Assembly: GCA_947561715.1 (NCBI GenBank)
Contig: OX387199.1
Coordinates: 5,027,001-5,091,000, forward strand
Source of the DNA: Ascidia mentula
Taxonomy: Eukaryota > Chordata > Ascidiacea > Phlebobranchia > Ascidiidae
Direction: 5' to 3'
DNA length: 64,000 bases
Shown: one piece after another, positions 1 through 13,112 of the stretch
How positions within the stretch are numbered: position 1 is the first letter of the stretch
How the letters are laid out: each line of letters opens with the position of its first letter
Notes under the pieces: model-generated
Seen by the model: only the letters and a program-made list of their open reading frames with translations
Told to the model about the DNA's origin: nothing
Databases searched by the model: none
Translations under genes and position numbers: made by a program

Positions 1-348
1 AATGTATTTCCCCTGGGTTTTGTATTTGCATTCTTATGGTGAGCTTTTATAAATCAGTAATTATTGGAAATATTCTCTGTAATTGGGGTTTGCAATTTCT
101 TTTGATTGAGGTATTTGTGTGCCCTATGTAAAAAATGATTCTAGAGATCAATGATTATGTCATGTAGTGTAGTCGGGCATTAAACATTGCTTTCAACATT
201 TTTCGTTAAGTTTGTCAGAAGATCTTTAAGTTAAAGTTGATCATTCCAACAGTGGAGAAAACCAGACTGTTTACCTATTTTTGGTTGTAAAAAACCTGCA
301 AGGCATGCAATGACTTGACATTTTTACAATTTTGTTTTATTTTATCAG

Positions 349-3300
349 TGGCACCCATGGATACATTGCCCCAGAAGTATTAATGAAAGGTGTTTCCTAC
401 GGAGCAAGCGCCGATTGGTTTTCATACGGTTGCACAATGTACAAACTACTGAGGGGGCATTCCCCCTTCCGCAATCACAAGACGAAGGACAAAGCGGAGA
501 TAGACAAGATGACAATGACGATGGTAATTTAGCACTGCATGCATGTTTGCAAAGCAAGTGGGAGTAAGACTTACCCGGTGATCTCAAAATCATGTTTTGT
601 GATGTCATTGTGTGTGGTAGAGTTGTGTAAATAAACTCATAGTTATTCCACCAGCTATTTCTAAATACACACTGGGCTTGCCACGTAGTGCTTCATTTTA
701 CATGTAAACAAGATTGAAAAGCCTAACACACGTTAAAAAATGTACCTAAAGAATATATGTCCGTGGTATATTTCTGGAAAACCTTGCATACAGTTCGACC
801 AATCTAAATCCTGTATGTAACCAGAAGAGTTTGAGTGTACTGATAGTAACATTGCTTCATGTACATACAATATTTACAGATTGTTCAAACACTTTTTAGC
901 TGACATAACGTTTTGTGTGCATTAGAAAATTTTCTTTTGTGTCAAACAATGTTCTTAATTTCTCAAAGCTATTCTGTTTTAAAAATTCAATATTTGCAAA
1001 GGGAAAGAGAAGAGTGTCGCATAATCCCAATTCCCAACTGATATATTGATCGCATTATAAAACATAATATACATTTTGGGGTTTTGCATCTGAAAGGAAA
1101 TTTGTACAAAGGTTATGCCAAGCTCATTTTTCATATCCTTCAATACATTATAATGTCACCATCACACAATAGGGCCATTTAAATTGCAAATATTATATTG
1201 CTTTGAAGTAGTGCAAGCGATTATGTCATTTTTCACGGCACTAACGAGCTATTAACTATGTGGATTTATTTTTTCCACTTGTCTGTTTATTACAAAGGTG
1301 TTGTTAGTGTAATAAAATAGTTTTGGCTTTGGTCATTGGAAAAAAACTGCTGTTTTTGTTTTAATTTTGAATTTAAAAACCAGACCTTTGTAGTTCCTTG
1401 AAACATATTATGTAAAGTTTCGAACACAACCTTCATTGTAAAGGATGGTAACTCACTGCCAATGTAGGAAATTGCCGGAAGGGACTCATCCCATCTTTTG
1501 CATAACATGTTAAGCAGCAACTTGATAACGTTCACTTTCTCATTCAAGATCTTACATTTTATTCAAATAGCAAGTCATTTAGTCACTATGATATGTCGTT
1601 GCCATAGCATGAAGTGCAAGTGATGGTGGTAACATTTTTAGCAAACACACGATAAAGTATGACATCATCTAAAGATGCATGTTGGTGACCATGCTAGTCA
1701 TTGCCATAGAGTCTGCAACATCTCCCCAGGGTTTCTACAGTTATGTCTTGCCAAGTAGAACAACTGTTGGCATGTGAATGTATTATCCTTTTTTTCTTAC
1801 ATGAATCCTGCTAAATAATTGTTTTTTTCTGTGTAGGAGGTGAAAATGCCTGAGAGTATGTCTCCCGAAGTGTCTTCTTTCCTGTCTCAACTTTTCCGGA
1901 AAGATCCAAAGGATCGGATTGGTTGTCGTGAGCGGGGGTAGGTTGCCGTGCATAACCAAGTATTTATTTTTTTTAAGTCTCGGAGTGTGTTGCTGTGTGC
2001 TAATGTCTGTGGACTCCTTTACCCAACTATGTATTATTAAAATTGAGGGAATTTTGAAAAGTTTTGACAAATATTACTTAGCAACTAAGGTCCTTTCAGT
2101 GTCAATAATTATGTTTCCTTCACAACAAAACCTAATTTGTGATCTCAAACAATTTACCACACTATTTTCACATTGATTGAACATAGTAAATAGCAGGTTA
2201 ATTTTAAAATGCAAAAGGGAGCAGAAACTAATTCTTTTTTTATCATCATTGTTTTGTGATTTCAGAGCCCAAGAGGTAAAAGAACATCCATTTTTCGAAG
2301 ATGTCGATTGGGAGCAAGTGTTCCGGCAAAAGGTGCAGTAGCTTTGTCTGTCCTAATCTTACACAAAACAATACGATTGGAGAAGTTTAAACTCTCCAAA
2401 ACAAGTATTTCCTACAAGCATTTCTTTTTTAATTCTGCCAGGAAATCAATGCCCTCTCTTAATTTAATTGTGGACTCTCAAGTTTCAGCGCGTGACGATT
2501 CTGGTGCCGGGCTTGTCTGTGTTGGGGAGGGGGGGTGCCATCAGTTTAATCACTTGAAATATATTTTGCCCAAACACCAGTATTAACCTTAAGCTCGACT
2601 ACTTGACATAAATGTAACAATTGCAAGAGAATATGTTCATTGGTGCTTCAGAGATAATCAGAAAAACACGCAATTTTTGACGACATCGTAGGGCTAAACA
2701 AGAGTACTCTCAATATTCGGAGCCCTAATATTACTACCCAATGATAATTACATTTGAAATGGATCTTATCTGCAGTACATCCCCCCTTTGACGCCCCCAC
2801 GTGGTGAGGTGAATGCAGCCGATGCGTTCGATATCGGAAACTTCGATGATGACGAAACAAAGGGAATTAAACTGGGGGAGGCTGACCAGGAGTTGTACAA
2901 AGATTTCGACCTGGTCGTCTCTTCACGCTGGCAGAAGGAGATTTGTGGTAAATGGGAATGGTTACTGGTTGTTGAATTCGTTTATAATGTCCGCAAGGCG
3001 GTAATATTTGCGTTAAAAATGTTATTTTTTTCATTCTGGTTGGGGGGGAGGCTATAATTTAAAAAAAATCCGTTGATTTGTTTCAGGGAATTGTAATCAT
3101 TTGATAAGCAAACAACCAAACGTTCTATTTCATCATTGATGTTTTATTTTGCTTAATTTACTTTTAAAAATGCGAGGCTCTGTGTTCCCAAGGTTTCGAA
3201 TTCACCCATGCCCCCAGTCCATGTTAGATTCCAGAAACGTTTACAAAAGTGATTGTCAACCTTATTGTCCTGGCTAACCCCTTCAGGTTTTGCAAAAATC

Positions 3301-6300
3301 ATCTTTACTTTGAGATTCAAGTCGGTGGTGTTACGTCACAATGCGTTTTTTGTCAGCCATATAACAAGGTTTTAACATCCTTCTGTAAGTTTGCATGGTC
3401 CGGGCTGTATTACAAAATGCGTAATTGTGAAAATAGGACTTATCGAGCGCATAACGTGAGTATTTACTAGTTTGCGCGCGGATCCTCTGGGAATGCTCTA
3501 TACAGCCCCCAGAACTGCTGGTTTACAATCCTTGCTATGAACGAATCCCACACTGCACATATGTGGACTGCGCCGGCAGTGTCACTGACCCCTAGCAATA
3601 CACTGTATCCCTTTATTTTTTAGACACGGTCTTTGACATGGTGAACCACGAGACAGACAAACTGGAAACAAAACGCAAGTCGAAGGGGAAGTACCTTGAT
3701 GCAGGTCGGTAAAACGCCTGGTTTATTTTTGGGTTGTCAGTTGTCGATGCCTGCCCGCAGACTTGTTTTCAGGGTTATTTATTGAATTCCCCCATTGTTC
3801 CGCATACATCAGTGCATCCTGATTGACGTTTGGTCTTCACGACCTTCCGGTCCATATATTACAAAAATTATTGGTCGTTGTTTTGTTTAAAAATTACGTG
3901 AAATGCTAAAAAATAGGTGTGTGGTCGAGTGCTTCCCAATGTGAGAAGTGAGAATTTTGTTGAATGTTTAAGACCTAACAGCTTTAACCTGCCTATCTCT
4001 GGCATAGTCAGGACCGCCATACCCTTTATTCGAAAAGAAATTAAGAATGCAGGCAAAATAAGACATTAAAAAGTTACCCGACGTCTCTTGTTAAAAATTG
4101 CGTTTGATTTTGGTGGGTTCTGGAATAGTTTTTTGAATTAAATTGGACTTGTTTCGACCTATAGAAATTGGCGTTTTTTTAGCTTTTTTAAATTTGATTC
4201 TGTCTGCATTCACGTCGATAGTATTAAATCCCATAAGAGTAATATGTAAGGGGTCAGACGTATTCAGCCAATTCAAAAACTCGTCTGACAAAAAAACATT
4301 TATGTCTGACGGGCCTTTAAATTGACTGAATATTATGCGTGGCTGCGTCATCAACAAGTTACGTCTGACATATAAAACGTGTCACGCGATACTTTGGGAC
4401 TCAACATAAAATACGAATAATTAATCATAATCTGAAACACTGAAATAGACAGGAGCCCCCAATCAAACTTATCAGCAGAAGCAATAAGAAATGCGCTACA
4501 TCTAATAGCTGCCCTTTAAACATGGATTTGCGACACAAGCACCATGTAGGCTATGAAATATTAATAGGGTATGAATAAATCAACGTACATCTGATATTGA
4601 ATGCGTGTGTTGCCTCGTGCAGTAGTGCGGTTTCCATTTCCAGTCTACGTCATAGTAATGTACATTCACCTGTAATGGGGTGTAACATGTGGGCAAAATG
4701 CGCGGAGGGATTATTGGAATATATGCTAGACTTCTGCGTTGGAGTAAAGTGTTACCAGCCTAACATTAACAGCTTTAGGCGAACACAAATACACCCCACC
4801 CCCTTCGCCCGTAACATGAAAACAAAACTGTCTAAATTATTGTTGAAATTTTGTACCTAAAGCTGTGTTGCAAACTGTTGAACAGTTTAATCTTCATATT
4901 TAATTTTGCTGAACGCTCTGCAGTGACCTTGATCGCCTGAAACAATGGAACAGAAAATTCTTTATTGCTTTTTTTAATTACTCAATTGCAAGAACCCCAA
5001 GAAACACTTGACTGTATAACCGATGAAACGATCAAACTGGGTGTTGTTTTCGCGGCTTCGTTAACCTAAAACCGGTATTTTTCTTACGCAGAGAAGCTCC
5101 AGGACGATTGCGTGTTACACGGTGTGATGTACAAGCTGGGAGGCCCACTCAGCTTGACCACGTGGCAAAAACGATATTTCTATCTCTACCCGAATAGGTT
5201 GGAATGGAAGGACCAAGAAGGGAGCGTAAGAACTGCTTGTGTTTCCAAATTTTTCCATGAAATTGTTAGAATAACTATCAGAATCACCAAATAGTCTTAT
5301 GGGCAACGAGGACTTGGCATTTTTCGATAAGTTATAAAAGAAAACTCTAAGCCGTTTGTCGTTGTAGATTTAATCTACTATCAGACATCGTCAGTATCAC
5401 TTATCTAAATCCAGTCATAAGGACAAATGACTTGGGGTCTTTTTCTTGCTTAACTTTTGCGTTGCATTTATTTCATGAATGAATTTTTAACGGAAAGAGT
5501 GCATAAACGATGACGATTTAACGTAACCAGTGCAGTCCGTATAACTGATGTATAATTCATCGGCATACACTTTCTACAACCATTCTCAACTAATTTTACG
5601 AATTGAAACACTTCACTTACAAAGCACATACGGATCGACTAAACGTCGGTGCTATATGTCATGTCGTCATCAATCCGTTGCAAAGCGACGCATTTCCGCT
5701 GTAACACCTGACAGCCCACTGTGCAATGTTAAATTCCCACCTCCACATACTGTGTTGAGCCGGACATGGAAAGGCGGAAGCGTGGGTTTTTATGGTAACA
5801 CGATGCGGTCAATTGCAGAAAAATCTGGTGGTGTTCGAGTCGGTGACCATGATTAAGGAGGGGCAAGCGAAGGGCATGAAGTATTGCATCTTCATATCGG
5901 CCCGTGATACCAACAAAGACATCATCATACGAGCAGAGGTGATTTGCTTATCGTGCTTCTATTGTGTGGTAATGTAAAGGTTACCTGTCGTGCTGTGCGC
6001 TTGCGCACTAGTGTATCGTGACCACAATATACCCTGTTCAACCGCTGAGCTCATGTAGCTCAGTTGGTAGAGCGTTGGGCCTGGTTCGCCCAGGGTCGTG
6101 AGTTCAAACCTCACCGGAAGCTTGACTTGATCCAGCTTGGCTGCGAAGCCAGTATGATTAAATCTACCTTGCCAATAACAGTTAATGAAATGACCCAAGT
6201 CCTCCGCGATAACTTGGAGCGAGATCTGAAAATCAAGTCGCAAATCCTCACGACTTTTGAACATATTTTACCGATTCTCTCTGTTATTGTACTATTCTAC

Positions 6301-8812
6301 AGTAAATCCTACTGCGAAATTATCTTTAAATGTAAACTGTCTTATACCTGTAAACACTTTTAATGCGTTTAATTGTGCCAGAAGAACAGATTCATTAAAA
6401 TACAATATACCCGGCAGCAACAGCAACATAATACTTTTTAATAAGTAGAAAATAAACTTTGATTTGTAAAACCCGCAGACGGAACCGGAGTTCGCTCAGT
6501 GGTCGCAAGATTTGGTGAAAACTTGGTGTCAAGCCAAACGCGTCCTCAAGAAGGGCCCGAAGCTGATCAGTATGCAGAGGTCTGTTGCTGAGGACGCCAA
6601 CTACAACAAGGTAATATATTAACCACTGTTCCCGAAGCTTAAAATCTCTTTCAGATAAACCGTATTCGCCTAAAACCTGACGCGCGCAACTCGTAGGTTT
6701 AGTAATTACAATCAGAGACCGTACTTCTAAAAAAATTTACGTTGTCGAACGTTTTGACGAAATTAAGGAACATCATCTTCTGATTTTGATGCGAGAAAAA
6801 ACGAACAAACCGCAGATTCCGCAACCGTTTATTATTTATTTTTGAAAGGGTTAAAAGGTTCGTTTAATGATGTGAACAAAATGCATTAATTTCGCTTTAA
6901 TTTTAACCGTTTAAGCGTAAATAAAAACTAGATTACAACAAAATGAATGGTTGCGTAATTTTTCATTGCTGTGATTTACAATGTAACTTTCGATCACGTG
7001 ACGTTATGATTGCGCCCTAATCCGACGCGAAAGTCCCCAATTGTTCTGATAAAACAGGGGAGAGTTAACCTTTCGCCAAGGTAACAATGAGGGCGAACTT
7101 ACAACCGGTGTTTGCGGGTTACTTGGTAACAACAGAACTCCACACTATCCAACCCGAAAGGAAAAACGTGCAACACATGTTTCGGTGTTGTGACATCATC
7201 AGCGATGACGTCATCATTAAGATCTGCTTGCGAATGACGTTGCTTTTGATCGCCTGACTTTGCACCAGCCCGTTTTGTGTGTTATTGTTGTACACCCCTG
7301 TTCACAGATACGTCATCTGTGTGACGTTTTAAGTTTGTCATGCTTCGTCGGTGTTGCCATGGCGACCAAGAACGCGACCGCAAGAACGCGACAGTTATTT
7401 TTGTTACTTTTTTATTTTTGTTTTTTAATCAGGTCAGAGCCTTGGTTTGATGCAACTGCACCTTGTGTGGTTGATTGGAATTGGCAGCAACCGGTTTAAC
7501 CGTCGTAACAGACTAATTTACTCCCAAGACAATATATATTCCAAATAAGAATTTTCATTTATTGTTTATCGGTAAATATTCCCCCCCGAAAGGACATTTT
7601 GGCCCCATGATGCTGAAATGAATTTAACGATTCATTTCTATGAACGACCTTAAACCGGTTGCGTATTTGTATGTGTCCCTCCACAGGCTCCGTTGAAGCG
7701 CCGAGCCACTGTAGCTGGAACGTTCCTCCGTTGAACCCCACCCCCGTATCGCGTGTGCCCGTCTCCGCTCGGTAAAATTTGCTCGGCAATTTTACGTCGC
7801 TCTTACATGCACGTGTCGTCGTCACGTGACTCTGGCGGGTTGCATGTTTTTGCCTGTGCCCCCACGTATATTTTTGTAACCATTCTCAAAAACATTTGTC
7901 TGTGTCGTGTCGTATCTGTGTTAGCTGATGACGTCATAAACATACTCTAGCCGATGACGTCATAAATATACGGACGTGTTCTTCGTCATTAGCCTTTTCT
8001 GATTGGTTGGTTTTTCGTTTCGGAAGCCAAAAAATTGTCCTCTTGTCGGTTTTGAATTGGCAAGAGTTATCAAACGTGCGGACGTAAGCACCCTGTTTGC
8101 TTAACGAGGGAAAGGTTTAAGTAAACATGTTTAGTTTCGATGTTGGGACTTCAACTTGTACAAATAATCAACAAATATTATGAGCTAAGCCACTATGTCC
8201 TTTGCTGACTACTTTTTTGTTATTTTAATAACTTAATGAGATGGTAGTGATTGCAATCAGTAAATTAGAATCGTAATCGTAAGTTTTTTGTCCGGTAGAA
8301 TTTGTGTCGTTACTTTCCACTAATATTCCATAATTGATTTCGAAATCTTTTGTCATTTGAGTCTTTTCTGGCATCAATTATTTGCTTAATGGTCAACCAC
8401 AAACCTCTTCATTTGTCATTAACATTTAAGAAATGCAAGTTTCGTAATCATGTCGGTAACTTATCTGATTTAATTCGCCAATGACTGCCGTAATTCACCC
8501 GATGTTGTTTAACCCAATTCACTGATCAAATCCTGATATTACGAAGTTAAGATAAATAGCCAGCAGTATAAACTCACCCATACCACAACATATACCCCCT
8601 GATTTAAACATGCAACAGCCAAAAGAGCGAAGTTGTTTCGTGCCTGTAACCTGTTTCTCTGCTTTTATTAGGCTATCCTGGCCGCTCAAACCAAGTCTGT
8701 CCATAACTCCAACCCAACAATACCAACTTACCGCCACAAACTCGTCACAGCGGACAGCGAGACGTCGTTCGACCGAAAACTCTCCGATTCCGACAGTTTT
8801 TCGGGCAGCTAG
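349..8812 (+). CDS. GRK2: GRK2/3 (beta-adrenergic receptor kinase), 3' nine exons; 5' part lies outside the window
   Basis: Serine/threonine kinase that phosphorylates activated G-protein-coupled receptors and is recruited to membranes by G-beta-gamma and phosphoinositides through its PH domain. Exons: 349-523, 1837-1937, 2266-2332, 2776-2947, 3624-3704, 5092-5225, 5819-5938, 6479-6610, 8672-8812 (stop TAG 8810-8812). The first exon opens in the activation segment ([10 protein letters not shown]), followed by SADWFSYGC and [16 protein letters not shown]. Exon 4 gives [15 protein letters not shown], the GRK2/3 AGC-tail/RGS-return signature. The PH domain starts in exon 6 ([15 protein letters not shown]) and ends with the conserved Trp of PEFAQW in exon 8. 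All exon phases agree. The last exon gives a 46-residue tail ending SDSDSFSGS, unlike the vertebrate tail. One GRK2/3 gene before the vertebrate split is expected in ascidians. Upstream exons (RGS homology, kinase N-lobe, DFG) must lie left of position 1. Confidence 0.95.
6048..6170 (+). repeat. tRNA-derived SINE, in a GRK intron
   Basis: The head resembles a tRNA: A-box TAGCTCAGTTGG near 6057, D-arm GCTC/GAGC, an anticodon-like stem TGGGC/GCCCA, and a T-arm with GAGTTCAAACCTCAC near 6100. The 5' and 3' ends do not pair as an acceptor stem, so it is not a working tRNA. A similar head lies at 16769 and a partial one at 30785. Confidence 0.7.
7929..7962 (+). promoter_or_regulatory. Paired CRE-like palindromes TGACGTCA
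   Basis: Two perfect CREB/ATF palindromes (7929-7936 and 7955-7962) lie 26 bp apart in near-identical context (GATGACGTCATAAA), in the last GRK intron. A third sits at 7206-7213. Binding is not shown; only the consensus sequence is seen. Confidence 0.4.
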
Positions 8813-10258
8813 CCACCTTTCGTCGCAGGGCCCACTTCTCCTTCACCGTGGAATGCTGCAAGTTGTGTTGGCTCTCTGGCGCCCACGGGCGGTCGCGCCG
8901 TTCGTTGCGTATTGTCCGATGGTCTTTTTTGTTTTGTGCGCTCGTTTGATTCGGGCTCGGCAAATATTGTGCAAGTATCTCAATATTTTTATGGTTTAAC
9001 TCATTTGTTTCACTTCACGTACGCGTTGTTATAATCATTTAAGATCGCGGCAAATTACATCAGAAATATCTGAATTAACAAAAAAAAAAAATATTCGTGA
9101 CGTGAATATCGTTGAATTGTACTTAAAATGTGTGAGTTTTGTCATGTGTAAAACCCACACTCATTATCGCCACTACTCTGAACTTCCGCTAGTGAACTAC
9201 TCTCAACACAGCGGGTCAAAGCTTTAAATCGCCACCAACATCATGGTTTTAATATTTCAGTTCTTGCGAACATCCCCTAACTCAGCATGATGGTGTTTGG
9301 TTACAAACACAATTTTAAGCAACATGGGCAAATCAACATAATTTGGCCATTATATATACATCATATGTAGTAACGTATACGTCACCAGAAAATAACTTTT
9401 TCGTGTTACTCCCATGTTCAACCAACCGAGCGCTTTATTCGAATTTGCTTCCCCTGACAACGTAGGTCCGGCACACCTTTCTGGTGACCCCGTACCTAAA
9501 GCTTAACTGTTACACCATCAGGTCCAAATTATCCATGTCCAAATTTCTAACGAGCACTTTGTCTAAAAAATCACCCACCGGGATTTTCCCGACAGGTACG
9601 ACACCCTTATGTCTACAGTGACGTCATAGCGTGAGGTACACTCTGTTTGTTGTATCTTTTTCACGGTATGAAATTGTTCACGAAATATGTTTCGTTCGGC
9701 GTTTTTTTGGGGCACTAAACAAGCAGTTTCACAGCGCTTGCGCGATAAATGGCCACAATTATGAAAGTTGGCAATTTGTGAAAGTCCCAATTTTCCATCC
9801 GTTGAGATGTTTTTTAATTCAAAACAACAAAACCGGTCATATTTGCTGTTACTTGGTGTTCAACAACACTCCGTTAAGTTTTCCGCCAACTTGCATCAGT
9901 ATTCCGCTTTTAACTGACCGAGCACTTAACGAGTATAGATTGTCACGTGACCTGTGATGTAGAACACGTGATCTATTTAACCCCGGAAGTTGACGCGACT
10001 TGAAAATGTCGCTTTGCACAAATATTCTTTGTCGCTTACACCGTATCTAAATGTCCGCGTTGCGCGTATTGACAAAGACGTCGTATCTGTCAGCGGTTAA
10101 TAATAATAACGCGTCTAAACAACAAAGTTTCTCGAAAAAGATGTTTTCTTGACGTCATATTAGCAACAACTGCCTTTGTTTCATCGTGTCACCATTTATA
10201 CTTCTGTACACAGGCTGTTCCGCTGGTCATTCGTGTGCGTTTTGTCGACTTTTGCACA
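8813..10258. other. GRK 3' UTR and intergenic sequence
   Basis: No convincing exon. There are short random reading frames only, an A-run near 9081, and two CRE palindromes (9619-9626, 10150-10157). I saw no canonical AATAAA close behind the GRK stop, so the GRK transcript end is not placed. Confidence 0.5.
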
Positions 10259-11520
10259 TAAGCTCACCTCCCCCCATCTTCTCTTACGTAGCGCACCCCC
10301 ATTTCTCTGTGACGTCCCATTCTAAGACCGAATTCTGAGGGAGACGTTATTTTTCGTGTTTTCGACTTCCTATAACATAGTGTACTTAAGTTTACTGTGT
10401 TTTCTTAATCGCCCTCGTGCGGACGCGCGTACCTACAATGTCGGAAGCGTTGTTTGGGAAGTTGTAGTTGTGTATGTAGGTAGTTATGTATGTGAGTGTG
10501 TGTGCATTTGTTCATTTTCTTCATTGTACACGAGCGCTACCCTGTCTAGATTCACAGTCTCACCTTTTGAGGTACAAAAACACGGAATTTTGTATCTATT
10601 TGATTTTTTGTTTAACTCCACAATTAAAACACCCATAAACATGACTTTCCAACATTTTGACTCCGACGTGCTTCTAAAAATTCGAAGAACGTCTAAAAAT
10701 ACCTCCAGGCCACCCTCATCATGTTATTCGTTTCAGACATTTTAAATTTTACGCAGTGTTCCGCGGAGCGCATATCGCGACCAATACGCCCTCTAGAGGC
10801 CGGGTTTCGCGCAAGTTTTAATTTTTACTGCGGTGACGAATTCTCGTTTGTTCGGAGTTAACTGTGCCATACTCAATACAGCACTCCGATAAGTTGAGTG
10901 GGTTTTGTTTCGTTTTATCTATGAAGCTGCTCGTTTGCTGGAAACTGTAACGTGAGGTCCTTTTTTGCAAATTTGCATTCGAGCTTTTATTTGAGCCACA
11001 CAGACTATGACACAAGCTTTACTCCATTTCGGTGACGTCATCCAAGTCTTGGTCTGCGCAAACATTATTATAATTAAAAAACAGTTATATCTTCGGCTAC
11101 ATCTAACAATAGGCTTTAAAAAATCTTTAAGTGCTCTCTGGCGGTACTATTTTAATTTTAAACAACAAGTGGGCCGTCTTATAATTGAAATATTCGCTAA
11201 GTTCCATTGTAGACTTGTGTCTGGATCAAGTATATCGACCAATCTGCGTCCCGGTGTATTTGCATTTTCCACAAGACAAAACTCACTTGTGTTTTCCAGT
11301 GCTTCGGCCATGGCGGCATCAAACATTTTATCCTGTCACGAAAAAGTCTTGGTTATCTTTTCACGGTATAAAAGCAAGCGTTGGCCAATGCGTATTACCG
11401 CATCAGCACCAATGTTGAACAATCATATGTTAAATTTCTTCAATACGCCGTGTCAGTCTCAGTTCCATAGCTTTAGTATTTGCTTTTGCACTGTTTTGGA
11501 CAGACTGACTGTTTAAAAAT

Positions 11521-11526
11521 TTTATT
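11521..11526 (-). terminator. Polyadenylation signal AATAAA of peptide gene copy 1
   Basis: Reads TTTATT on the plus strand. It lies about 90 nt past the read-through stop of the copy-1 peptide gene and has a counterpart at 14478-14483. Confidence 0.55.
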
Positions 11527-11611
11527 TGCACGAGCTTTCGCGAATGATATTAAGTTTTTCGCACTGGGATGAACCTCTTAGCCTTGAACTCGCTTGCATA
11601 TCATAATTTCA

Positions 11612-12089
11612 TCAGAGCGGGTGTCTGTTCGCGGCTTGACAACCCAACCAGCTTACCTGCTCCTCAGGAGACAACCCATGTTCACTGTCCCAGATAAACT
11701 TGGCACCTCTTGCGGCGGATGTCAATACTTTTGTCCAACCGCCGCCGCGCCTGCGTCGACGTGGCCTGGGTGCTGCTTGCCTGTGATTTGCAATGGTCAA
11801 CTTACAATGTGATGACATAGCGGCCTACCATTATACACATTGTTTACGATGATAAATCGTTACAACGTACCGCTTATATAGCTTGTGACACCGATTGAAC
11901 ATTTCGTGCCATGGGTTTTAGACGGTTACACACGAACACAATCATCTCTTGTTAGAAAAGAATATATTTTAAAGCATTTATGACCTACCGTTGCTGCGCA
12001 TGGTAGTGCTGACCACGTCGCTGACGGGTGTACGCCGCGGTGGATAATTCAACAACCAACAGAAGAAGGCAAAGTACGACTACCTTCAT
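11612..12089 (-). CDS. Antimicrobial-peptide-like precursor, copy 1
   Basis: Probably a secreted cationic defence peptide. Exon 1 (12089-11989) encodes a signal peptide (MKVVVLCLLLLVVELSTA) and a pro-part (QRRGQHYHAQQ); exon 2 (11780-11657) continues with a run of five arginines (RPRRRRR), a likely furin-type cut, then GGGWTKVLTSAARGAKFIW and an acidic tail DSEHGLSPEEQ. A signal, basic helix and acidic C-terminal piece is the layout of tunicate precursors such as styelins, clavanins and the Ciona Ci-MAM/Ci-PAP families; no specific orthologue is claimed. After SPEEQ a good donor (CAG then GTAAGC) is present. If it is unused, the frame runs VSWLGCQAANRHPL to a stop at 11612; if used, the last exon is uncertain. 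TATA at 12156-12161 and AATAAA at 11521-11526 frame the gene. Confidence 0.75.
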
Positions 12090-12155
12090 TTTCTACACAG
12101 TTTTCAAGTAGAGACACTTTCCAAAACTATGGTTCCAGCCCGAGGTTTGACTGTA

Positions 12156-12161
12156 TTTATA
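12156..12161 (-). promoter_or_regulatory. TATA box of peptide gene copy 1
   Basis: TATAAA on the minus strand, about 70 bp upstream of the ATG at 12089. It is preserved in copy 2 at 15111-15116. Confidence 0.55.
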
Positions 12162-12637
12162 TGATATCTAAAACGACAAAGATTTAATTAAAAACCGGTG
12201 GAGGCGAATGAATTTACATACTACTGATTTTCTTTACGCACTCCAAGTAGTTCATTTTAGGCCAAGGAAGTCTTGAACCCCGTTTTCAATTCATAAGTGT
12301 ATTGTGCCATGCCACGGGATTCAAAACAGCATCCGAAGCAAAATTTGGTTTATTCAGAGTTGTGATTCTCCAAATTGTGGACCGCTGGGTCAGTTCTTTG
12401 CATACAGTTTTGTGAACTTTGCGATGCTGTCATGAGTTTAGAGCGAAGTGATTTCTTTTTGCCTGCATAATCCTACTAATACTGCAGTACAATATGATGC
12501 TAGTATACTATGCTTATGTCAACACCTGCAATGACACCCGCGACACGATGTATGCGACACAAAGTTGTTGTGCACTCATGCGTTACAATTTGTCGTAAGT
12601 GCCGGAAAGCAAATTGGTTGGAATTTTACGAAGGAAA

Positions 12638-13112
12638 ATGTCTTCATCTTGTGCCAAAAACGTCGGTTTGGTAATATCGCTGTGTGTTGCTCTTGTCGGT
12701 GCTTTGTATGTGGATCAAATAGGAAAATTTGACTGGAAAAAATCGCTTGTCGGCAAGGTAGGAAATGGTTGGTAATTTTATAAATTGTATACAAGGTTTG
12801 TTTATTTAAATGCATTTTATGTAAATTTCACAGTTATTTGCACAATAGAGGTACTGTATATATTTACATTTGCCAATATTTGTTTACTAATTGCAAAAAA
12901 ATTGAACAATATTTGAAATTTTTGCAATATGAGTCAAAAGTGTTGTTTACATTTGCAAGTACAGTTGGTTGCATTTGATAGTTCTGTTTCTTTGGGAAAA
13001 CATATTTATGTTGCTACGGAGAGAAATGTGTTAGCAAGCATCAGCGCCAAGAACGGTCAAATGTACTAGAGAAAAACGCTAAGTCCCAATGATGGAAAAG
13101 TAAGCAGGAAAT
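12638..13112 (+). pseudogene. EMC1: EMC1 5' stub (exons 1-2 only), dead copy
   Basis: Duplicate of the start of EMC1. Exon 1 (12638-12757) still reads as the signal-peptide exon with an intact donor. The exon-2 equivalent (12959-13099) has lost its acceptor (CAG became CAA) and carries an in-frame TAG at 13067-13069 where the working copy has Trp. Nothing downstream of exon 2 was duplicated, so it cannot make EMC1. The promoter region is copied too, so a short transcript is possible. Confidence 0.9.

Larger units (their letters stand above)
10259..13112. repeat. Tandem duplication, copy 1
   Basis: Starts at AGCTCACCTCCCCCCATC and ends just past the EMC1 exon-2 donor (GTAAGCAGGAAA). The whole stretch recurs at 13215-16062 with scattered substitutions and small indels; identity is high by eye along the full length. 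It contains a minus-strand peptide gene and the 5' end of EMC1. The gap between the copies (13113-13214) is unrelated to either. Confidence 0.93.

Noticed and set aside
6048-6122. Functional tRNA gene (anticodon-like GGT)
   Set aside because: D- and T-arms pair, but the acceptor stem does not and the anticodon stem is out of register; similar heads occur with SINE tails elsewhere.
10356-10745. 129-codon frame repeated in part at 13425-13691
   Set aside because: It is preserved in both units only because the whole segment is duplicated; low-complexity start (repeated GTATGT-type sequence) and no coding-type substitution pattern.
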